NCBI GenBank assembly: GCA_905116865.2
Contig: CAJHNH020002460.1
Coordinates: 81,239-145,238, forward strand
Source of the DNA: Candidula unifasciata
Lineage: Eukaryota > Mollusca > Gastropoda > Stylommatophora > Geomitridae
Direction of reading: 5' to 3'
Length of the DNA: 64,000 bases
Shown here: one piece after another, positions 54,415-64,000 of the stretch
Layout: every line of letters begins with the position of its first letter
Numbering within the stretch: the first letter of the stretch is position 1
The notes under the pieces: generated by a model
Database searches by the model: none
Seen by the model: the letters and a program-made list of their open reading frames with translations, nothing else
What the model was told of the DNA's origin: nothing
Position numbers and translations under genes: made by a program

Positions 54415-54545
54415 ATATGGAAGCCTAAATTGTTTATAAAGCAATAGCAAACTACAGAATGTAAAATTGGGCACGAAAACAGAAACGGCTAAAAAATGCT
54501 GGGTTTGGTTATGCAGCGTTCTGTAAAGTCTTGACTGAGTCTGTT
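54415..54545 (+). mobile_element. SINE family D fragment, diverged
   Basis: Body similarity only (agcaatagcaaactacagaa, cgttctgtaaagtctt). Confidence 0.5.
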
Positions 54546-54783
54546 GGTCTCTCGAGAACCGCCCTATTTTTATAATGGGTCTAAATCGCCTAGGGGATTT
54601 AATGTCCTGCACAGTTTCATTTAACTGCTTTGAGTTACGGACCTTCGTGTTCACGACTTTTTCCGGCGTGTATTTATTTCCAGTGGCCACATATGTGTCA
54701 GGGACTCAACTGGCCAGACTTGTGTGATTTATCTCAGAGATACTTCAGTTAAGTGATTTTGTGCTTTCCTTTTCACATTTATG

Positions 54784-55080
54784 GAGCGGACGTGGTATAG
54801 CGGCTAGACGCTAACCTGCGGGTCAGAGGGTCGTGGGTTTGGTCCCTGATTGAGCCGGACTTTGTTTTCTCCAAAAACGACCTTGACTTTCAGGTCCACC
54901 AGCCTTGAGTGGGTACCAGGTAATGACCTGGAAAGTAAAGGCGTCCGTCGTGATGCCGACCACATCATTCACCAAGTACCAATTCGTGAATAAAATATAG
55001 GTCAAGCCCTATATGCCTTACACCCATGAAGGCGTGGAATATGGTCCTTTACTCTACTCTACTTTATTCGTGTTTATGAT
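54784..55080 (+). mobile_element. tRNA-derived SINE family C, near full length
   Basis: Head: acgtggtatagcggctagac (A box) and tcgtgggtttggtccctg (B box, 54832-54848). Body: gagtgggtaccaggtaatga, aagtaaaggcgtccgtcgtg, and end cccatgaaggcgtggaatat, cctttactctactctac. The acceptor stem cannot be closed, so it is a SINE, not a tRNA. Confidence 0.85.
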
Positions 55081-55129
55081 GTTGTATATTGGTGTAATGT
55101 GCAGTTGCAGGCTCACTAGCCACTACATT

Positions 55130-55465
55130 AACTTGTCGTTTGTGGCTGGCTCTGCACAACTTGGTGGAATACTGATACATGATAAGGCAGACATGGTTAG
55201 TGCCTTGTGGGAGAGCGTGTACAGTTTGGAGGAGTGGTGAGATTGATGCAGGGGGAGGGGCGCAGCGGGGGGGGGGGGGGTGACGAGAGGTTCTTGCAGA
55301 TGCTCGAGGCTCAGAGGAAAGTCAAGACGGACGTTCAGTCAGAATGCTACTGGCACCATTAGTATCGGAACTCTTAGCTGGCTGCTGAAGATGGAGATGA
55401 AGCGCTTTTGGGAATGCCCCTAGTGTTGTGATGTCGGTTCTTGAATCAAATCAAATCAAATCATT
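55130..55465 (+). mobile_element. Non-LTR (RNase H type) 3' end
   Basis: AGSAQLGGILIHDKADMVSA is related to the minus frame at 35950 ([19 protein letters not shown]). It continues into RLRGKSRRTFSQNATGTISI and the terminus gatgtcggttcttg with (aatca)n tail. Confidence 0.7.
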
Positions 55466-55559
55466 GTGACAAGGTGAAACTGATTGTTGCCACTCTTCAT
55501 TTGGTAAGATATCTTTTCGTAATATTGTAAGGGATATGCAGCCAACTATTTTTGTTTTA

Positions 55560-55955
55560 AACATTGTATCCACTTCTGCCTTTTAGGATTTTTACCAGCA
55601 TCGGGCCTCAGTCTGGAGGTTCCGGGTTTAGGACCCGGGGAAGGCTGGGATTGTTTCACGTTAACTTTTATTAATTTTCCCTGGTCTCTGGGTAGTAAGA
55701 TATGATGCTTGTGTGTATCGTTGTGCAAGTAAAAATATCCCTTGGCAGTTGGAAATCGAAATTAACGGCGCTGAGCCGGCAAACTTTGAAGCTCAAAATC
55801 TACTTAGAGTATTTCAGGATCCACGTCGGTGCTACGGAGTTCGTGCACTGTCCTGAGATTCTTTGGACTCAGGCTTGAGTTAGAAGTAGAACGGAGCACT
55901 CATGGCTTACTACCCCTTGTGCAATGATGTTGATCCGTTGTTTAAATCTAAATCT
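55560..55955 (+). mobile_element. SINE family E
   Basis: cagtctggaggttccgggtt, ttccctggtctctgggtagt, ccttggcagttggaaatcga, cctgagattctttggactca, gatgttgatccgttg. Confidence 0.75.
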
Positions 55956-56039
55956 ACAACAAACCTAAGCCGCGAGGCTCCAATCTTTTCCACGGTACGA
56001 CTTTCGTATTACTGTTCGAAAACGACCAGAACTTTACCA

Positions 56040-57060
<1,021 letters not shown>

Positions 57061-57064
57061 CTAT

Positions 57065-57310
57065 TAACTAAAAGTTAAGTAAAGGACCCTTTTCCACGCT
57101 TTCGGGCACATTAGGCATACAGGGCTAGACCTATATTTTATAGACCAATCTGCAGTTAGTTCTTGATTTGGTTAAAATCACTTCGGCCACCTTTACTTTC
57201 CAGGACTCTACCTGGTACCCATTTAAGACTGGGTCGACCTGGGAGCTAAGGTCATTTCTGAAAAAGTCCAGCTTCCTGAGAATTTGAAACCACACCTCCT
57301 GATCCACGAA
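57065..57310 (-). mobile_element. SINE family C (reverse)
   Basis: agtaaaggacccttttccac, tagaccaatctgcagttagt, tttaagactgggtcgacctg, ctcctgatcc. Confidence 0.8.
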
Positions 57311-57920
57311 AGGTGAAGAAGAAAAGGAAGAAGAAAGAGATAACGAAAAATAAAAATATTTTTTCATCGCTCTACTAGTACAAGTGAAAACATGATAACA
57401 GTATTATATAAAGGTGAGATATATTAGTTGCAAAATACTGGGTAAGCATTAGCAAATTAAACAAAACAGTACATTTGAGGACAATCTCCGGCTTTCAAGT
57501 CCGCTTTGTATCGTGAGATTCGTTGAGCGTGTCAGAATAAGAAAATTGCTGTCGTCCATCCAGCTAACGGATACATTTCCTTGTTTGTATCGTGTGGTTT
57601 CCGTTAGCGCAGTTGTGTGTCTCATTCGACTCTATATATTTGCAGGCAGTCATTTCCGACTGTCGCAATCATCGACTATGGCAGCTTGTGATATCAACAT
57701 CCGGTTCGAGTAATGTCTTTCATTGGAAGTCGAGGAGACAGTGAAGAAAAGTTGTCGCCCCTGTCTTTAGTAACGTTTCACGCTGATTGATTGAGTGATT
57801 GACTGATTGACCAGCTAAAATCGACATCATATTACGCGCGACACTACAGTATGCGTTAACATTGCCTCTGCTGATTCTGAAGGGGCGAAAGGCTAACTAA
57901 ACGACACCTTGTATTGGATT
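57310..57920. other. No gene recognised
   Basis: Mixed sequence with one 66-codon frame (57513-57713) lacking splice or homology support. Confidence 0.5.
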
Positions 57921-58205
57921 CATCGAGAAACAGCAAATCAGGTGGTTTGGATATCTCATCCGAATGCAGCAACATTAAATACCATCACAGGCACTACCTC
58001 GCAGATGATCAGCAACAAGAGCAAGAGGACGCCAAACAAAATAGGATCGACAATATTCGCACTTTACAACTTTAAGGCACGACAATAGCCAGTGCCAGCC
58101 ACAGTGCCCTGGGTCGCATATTATTCCTCCCCACTCAGCTCAACAGCAGAAGTGGTTTGTGATGATGATGATGATGATGATAATGATGATGATGATGATG
58201 ATAGG
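57920..58205 (+). mobile_element. LINE 3' end fragment with (GAT)n tail
   Basis: IEKQQIRWFGYLIRMQQH then RARGRQTKWDRQ in shifting frames, followed by (gat)n at 58158-58201. Confidence 0.65.
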
Positions 58206-58860
58206 CTGAATAGCGATAAATATATCTTTTGAAAAAAAAATTTACAAAAAAAAAAATTAAAATAACAAAAAATAACTCACGAAGAGAAGTAATTGTGCTC
58301 ATCAGAAGATGATTATATTTTTGAGTCATACTGTGAGAACAGGAAGACTAGAGTACGTCATGACAATGGGAATGCTGAAGGGGAGAGAGAGAGAGAGAGA
58401 GAGAGACAAAGGAAGACCAGCAGTGAGAAGATACAACAGATCGGCTTCATTGTATTCAAGAACATTGACATTACACGAAATACGGTAAAACTCCCATATA
58501 CGCCCACGCCAATATTCGTTTATTATTTTTAAATGCTTCCTGTTTTTTCGTGGACATTTTTGTTTGATATTCTCTAGAAAAGTCAATACTTGTCCTTCCA
58601 GACATCGCTATAGGTAATAGGCGAATTAACGGGTTTATGAAATATTTGAACACTTTCGGAAAATGTTAAAATAATAATAAAACAAACCAAAACTGAATAA
58701 TTTTAGTTTAAAAAAAAAAAAGGACTGTTGGAGAATTATCAGAACATAAATCACCAAAAATGACATTAAGTGATGCCATAACTGAAGGCGACTCCTCTTA
58801 CAAACAGTAGCCTTTTGCTTTCAAACAAAAGGTGATTGTTATTTTTAATTAAACAAATTG
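58205..58860. other. No gene recognised
   Basis: AT-rich; (ga)n at 58384-58405. Confidence 0.5.
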
Positions 58861-59340
58861 GGGAGGGGGGGGGGAGGGGGGGGGATGGGGGGGGGGGGGG
58901 GGGGGAGGGGGGGGGCCACTCCTCTTACTTTTTTTTTCAAAGCACAGCCCATATGTCATAATGTGTCTGAATAAAAGGAGAAAAAAAGGGGATAGAGTGG
59001 GGGGGGGGGGGTGGTTGGTTTAACAGGATCTTGTGACATATGTATTTACAAATATTTACTTACCAACACGCACACACACACGCAGCGACAGTCAACAACA
59101 ACAACAACAAATTCCACACGCATCACACCCAAACACACACACGCACACATACATACACACGACACATCTACATGACTAACTGATTCATCAACACATCTAC
59201 AACACACACATACGACACATAGTGCAAGCATTTACACAACGAACACAGTGAGAACGCACAAAATATTTACCTACCTACACACACGCACACACGCACGCAC
59301 ACACACACAGACACACACACACACACACACCCAGCTAATT
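58860..59340. repeat. G-rich runs and (CA)n microsatellites
   Basis: Nearly pure G with scattered A and T at 58861-58917; (ca)n-rich 59070-59330. Confidence 0.93.
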
Positions 59341-59837
59341 GATTCACTAACACCAAAGACACGAACTAAAATCTCCTTTTCATCAGCGAGATGATTATAA
59401 TTAAACACACACACACATTAATGTCTCAGTACGAACCAGGTTCAGCGCACTAACGATCTGGAAAAGTTCAGTAGTTCACTAATTTTACAGCCAGGTGCGT
59501 CTCGCAGTATTTTCTTTAATAATTGATTTTATTTTTTAACTGGTTCTTATATAAGTATGAAAACTAGGTTTTATTTGTAAAGAGGAACTTTTACTACATA
59601 AGGATGTGGATGTGTATGTAGGTAGGTGTTTTCTGGGGGGGGGGGGGGGTTGTCATGTTCAACCAGCATCCCAGAAGAAGGTGCTTTAGGTTATAATTGT
59701 GACTAGGTTACGTGCGCCATATACAATGGCTTAGCACTGCTCGCCACCAAGAGTCCCGAAAAGGACTCCTGCTGTGTTGATGCGAACAAAGGAGACTGAC
59801 CCAAAATACTGTCACTTGTTGGCTGTCTTGACGACGT

Positions 59838-60950
59838 TGGGTCCTTACTGACATCACTGGGTCCTTACTGACATCACTGGGTCCTTACTGACATCACTGG
59901 GTCCTTACTGACATCACTGGGTCCTTACTGACATCACTGGGTCCTTACTGACATCACTGGGTCCTTACTGACATCACTGGGTCCTTACTGACATCACTGG
60001 GTCCTTACTGACATCACTGGGTCCTTACTGACATCACTGGGTCCTTACTGACATCACTGGGTCCTTACTGACATCACTGGGGTCCTTACTGACATCACTG
60101 GGTCCTTACTGACATCACTGGGTCCTTACTGACATCACTGGGTCCTTACTGACATCACTGGGTCCTTACTGACATCACTGGGTCCTTACTGACATCACTG
60201 GGTCCTTACTGACATCACTGGGTCCTTACTGACATCACTGGGTCCTTACTGACATCACTGGGTCCTTACTGACATCACTGGGTCCTTACTGGCATCAACT
60301 GGGTCCTTACTGACATCACTGGGTCCTTACTGACATCACTGGGTCCTTACTGACATCACTGGGTCCTTACTGACATCACTGGGTCCTTACTGACATCACT
60401 GGGTCCTTACTGACATCACTGGGTCCTTACTGACATCACTGGGTCCTTACTGACATCACTGGGTCCTTACTGACATCACTGGGTCCTTACTGACATCACT
60501 GGGTTCTTACTGACATCACTGGGTCCTTACTGGCATCACTGGGTCCTTACTGACATCACTGGGTCCTTACTGACATCACTGGGTCCTTACTGACATCACT
60601 GGGTCTTTACTGACATCACTGGGTCTTTACTGACATCACTGGGTCCTTACTGACATCACTAGGTCCTTACTGACATCACTAGGTCCTTACTGACATCACT
60701 GGGTCCTTACTGACATCACTGAGTCCTTACTGACATCACTGGATCCTTACTGACATCACTGGGTCCTTACTGACATCACTGGGTCCTTACTGACATCACT
60801 GGGTCCTTACTGACATCACTGGGTCCTTACTGACATCACTGGGTCCTTACTGACATCACTGGGTCCTTACTGACATCACTGGGTCCTTACTGACATCACT
60901 GGGTCCTTACTGACATCACTGGGTCCTTACTAACATCACTGGATCCTTAC
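59838..60950 (+). repeat. 20-bp satellite, about 55 units
   Basis: The unit is tgggtccttactgacatcac, with almost no divergence in the left half and scattered point changes on the right. No spacers, so it is not a CRISPR array. Confidence 0.98.
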
Positions 60951-61850
60951 TGGCGGTGTTAGATGGCCCTTGGTCTTGGTGCTGTAGGCGTCTCTTGCTC
61001 TAAGACACTACCATATCCGATATCCCCCCTCCCCTCTCCCATAAAAAATTATTTTAATTTTAATTTAAAAAATAAATATGCAGTCAAACACACCCACATA
61101 AAAAGGCGACACAGTACAATATATGTTTCCCTAAGTAAAGCTATTCAAAGTTTGCTCGTAGGTACCGTTAAAACGTTACTGACGTCATCGGATCCTTGAT
61201 AGCGGTGTCAGATGGGCCTTGTCGGCCATCTTGACGGCGCATGATCCTACACTTTTCCTTATATTTAACCATTTAACTCTTTAAAGACTATCGCTGGTAT
61301 ACTGGCAATTATGTTTATCCATTAAAGACATATCCCCAGGATACTGGATCATGATAAAGACACTCTAATTTTGTAGGGAAAACAAACTTTTCTGAACACG
61401 TTTTTGAACAGTTAGGATTACCAACATGAAGTCCTTTCGTGGTCGGTGCTTTATTTTCTGATTTAAAAAATTTATTTAGAGGGATACAATTTTTATGTGA
61501 TCTTTCTACACTAAATGATAAGGGGAAAGGTCTAGAACTGTTCATACTGCTCTATCGTTGATGAATCTCTGCCAGATGGTGACAACAGTCTTCGTATTAT
61601 GATTGATATCTAAGTGACAAATCTACTAGCGATAATTCAATTTAGGATATGAACATTTCACAAAATATTTCAATCAGATCAATGTTTCGATCAGTTGTTT
61701 TCCGATTTTCGGTTGTTGTGACATTTGACATGTCACACAAAAATGATCATAACATCCAAAGTATTTAAATTAATTGTTACAAATAAAGACTAGCTAATAT
61801 ATGACTTAACAGAGAAGGCATGTACGTTCTTAGAATTGGAGAGCAGTGTT
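60951..61850. other. No gene recognised
   Basis: A diverged, isolated satellite unit lies at 61175-61200 (ttactgacgtcatcggatcc). The rest is AT-rich without a supported frame. Confidence 0.5.
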
Positions 61851-64000
61851 GTTGAACAAGTTTAAAAATTAAAGGTATTGTGGCATTTTCAATTTCTTCA
61901 TCATTTATTGTTTTTTTTTTTTTTTTTTTTGGTGACAGCCAGTTTTATCTGTGGACATTATTTTCGTTTTCTTTAAATTCAAGAACAGATTTTGATCTTC
62001 ACTGTGCTTTTGGACAGACAATATTAAAATTGTATATTCCCTTTACGCTGTTTGAAAGGAGGACTGTGTCATCTGCGTAGCGGAGTTCCGGAATGGGGTT
62101 GCTACCAGTTTTGAGCGGATACTAACTGTCACAAGTCTGGTCATTTTTAACATTTCTCATTATATTTTTTTACTTATTTATTGAAAAAGTATGGTGAGAT
62201 AATGCACCCCTGCCTCACACCCTTTTGCACCTCGAACCAATCCGGTGTTTCACCAGCTGCTTTGATGGCTGCTTGTTGTTCATGATAAAGATTTTCAATT
62301 GAATGCATTAAATGCGCTGGAAACCCCATACTTCTGATAATAGTCCGCAGTTTCTGATATTGGACACAAACAAACGCCTTGCTATAATCAATAAAACAAG
62401 CATGAAGATCAACATTGTATTCTCTGCATTTTTCGAAAATTCTCATATTAAAGATGTGATCCCTAGTTCCTCTACCCTGTCTGAAACCCTTCAAGTAGCT
62501 TATTTTGTCATTTCCTTTCAATCCTCTTCTTGATGATTCGTAAGATGATTTTTCTAGCATGACTTATTAATGCGATGGTACGGTAGTTGGAGCATAGTTT
62601 CAGATTTCCTTTCTTTGGGAGACTGATATAAATGGGTTTTTCCCCACGCTTTAGGCCAAATGCCACTGTTCCAGATCTTCGTGCACAGTGCATGGTAGAC
62701 TCAGACGCAGGCTTCTCCTCCTGCTTGAATTAGTTCTGCTGGTATATCGTCGCAACGTGATGACTTTTCTTTCTTCAGTCTGTGTATTGCTGATCGTACC
62801 TCATCCATTAAAGGCTCTGGTTCTTTTTCTTAACTTTCATAAGTTGTTTTTGAATTACTTGTCAGATCCTCATACATTTCTTTACAGTATTCTTTCCATC
62901 TTTCTAATATGTTTTTGGTTCCGTTAATGTGTTACAGTTTCTATCTTTTATTAAATGAAGAGAAGGCCTGAATTCGCCTTTCAATGTTTTTATTTCTTTA
63001 AACATGTCTCTGTCTCTTCTTTGCATCTGGAGTTGTTCAATTCTATTACAGGTATTTATAATGAACTGTTTTTTTTTAAATCTCCTCTGTTAACTCTTCT
63101 GATTTCTTCTGTGTAGTTCCTAGAGGCATGGCTATTTGTTTCTGTCCCTGCTTACTTCACATTTCTTCTTTCTTCTATCAGCTTTAACGGTTTTTTTCCC
63201 CTGTAATTTAGATCTGTTTCTTGTGTCGGTTTTTATGAATCATGTTCTGAGCTGTTGTGATGATGATGTTTCTTGCTTCATCAGCCAACAAACTCATCAG
63301 GTGTCATATCCTCCTGCACTGCTATTAGTGCCTCAAATTTGTTTTTAATTTCAGTGCTGTAATAATTTGGTAAATTACTTAAACTAAGACGTATTGGCTT
63401 AGCCCCTTTCAAAACTTTTTTTTTTTTTTTCAGTTTTATTTTAAACTCTGCAACAAGAAGTTTGTGATCAGTCTCACAGTCAGCTCCAGAGAGTGTCTTT
63501 GCAGATGAGAATATACATGTCCTACATCTTTTTGTATTAAAAAATAATCAGTTTGGTTCCTGCTATTTCCATCTGGTGAAGTCCAGGTGTTGAGCCTTTT
63601 TGGGTGCTGTTTAAATAGTGTGTTGTTAATAGACAAATTCTTTTATATACAGAATTCTATCAGTCTATCCCCATTCTCGTTTCTGTCTCAAGTACCAAAT
63701 GGGCCTCCGACTATTATCTCTTCATCTATCCCCCATGATGATTATGATATCTCTTTGTTCTACCTTTTCTAACGTCTCTTCAAAAAAGTTTTTAATTTCA
63801 TCTTCCTCTGATGCAGATGTTGGGGCATAGACTTGAATAATTGTGATGTTCTTTTTCTTGGACGTCTGACAGTTAGAATTCGGTCGCTGATTATTTTCGA
63901 GAAGTGATAAAGAAACCTTTCTAGTCATCAGAAAACCCACCCATCTCAAACCACTCTTTTCCTTTCCTGAATAAACAAATGTATCTCCTGTTTGAGTCAC
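61850..64000 (-). mobile_element. APE-type non-LTR retrotransposon (endonuclease and reverse transcriptase), degraded
   Basis: Minus-strand fragments are in correct order. At the right edge is an endonuclease part (LRWVGFLMTRKVSLSLL, IIQVYAPTSASEEDEI, IIIIMGD). At 62508-62693 comes the RT start (LPKKGNLKLCSNYRTIALIS). At 62174-62560 is the RT core (GFRQGRGTRDHIFNMRIF, CFIDYSKAF, KGVRQGCIISPYFFNK). Frameshifts and stops separate them, so it is inactive. The 5' end lies beyond the window. The catalytic YxDD segment should fall near 62000-62170, where the sequence is too degraded to read. Confidence 0.88.

Noticed and set aside
54784..54850. tRNA gene
   Set aside because: A and B boxes belong to a SINE head; the cloverleaf does not close.
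59838..60950. Possible CRISPR-like array
   Set aside because: Direct 20-bp repeats without spacers in a eukaryotic genome; it is a satellite.

Overview
This is animal nuclear DNA, very probably from a lophotrochozoan and most plausibly a mollusc. It is AT-rich and gene-poor, with small exons separated by multi-kilobase introns with canonical GT/AG borders. It is crowded with short interspersed repeats, degraded non-LTR retrotransposons, hAT-type DNA transposons, minisatellites and microsatellites. No bacterial operon, rRNA gene, CRISPR array or viral genome is present. The species cannot be named from this window; the mollusc call rests on general genome character.

Two host genes are recognisable, both on the minus strand. 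The first is a complete IQUB gene (IQ motif and ubiquitin-like domain protein, an axonemal radial-spoke component). I traced 14 coding exons from the ATG at 38600 to the stop at 4385. Every junction phase closes and the sum is 2634 nt (877 aa plus stop). It includes a 31-nt microexon. A likely non-coding first exon with an RFX X-box-like promoter lies near 43615-43722. The second gene is the 3' part of a rhodopsin-like GPCR resembling GPR161 (exons 53870-54084 and 51167-52346, covering TM3 to the C-terminus). Its TM1-TM2 exons were not found.

Layout: 1-4384, repeats downstream of IQUB. 4385-38600, IQUB, whose introns hold at least eight separate minisatellites, several LINE 3' ends, two hAT insertions and a 17-N assembly gap at 26484-26500. 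The sequence left of the gap (23454-26483) recurs right of it (26501-30783) and includes a second, error-riddled copy of IQUB exon 5. This is best read as two haplotypes joined at a gap. The two copies differ by a SINE present only on the left, a 644-bp LTR-like insertion only on the right, and a 32-bp VNTR with about 5 versus 28 units. 38600-43722, IQUB upstream region with four copies of one interspersed element and a 29-bp satellite. 43723-51166, repeats, a possible solo LTR and long purine tracts. 51167-54084, the GPCR. 54085-64000, SINEs, trinucleotide and 20-bp arrays, and a degraded APE/RT retrotransposon running off the right edge.

The main observations are the haplotype duplication around the gap with clean empty/filled insertion sites, a SPIN/OC1-like hAT with a perfect 8-bp target duplication, a second hAT-like element with a nested LINE, a LINE-derived 31-bp minisatellite open in three frames, and a dispersed short repeat whose (TTC/GAA)n end appears to have seeded long purine arrays. 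I found no convincing new multi-gene system.
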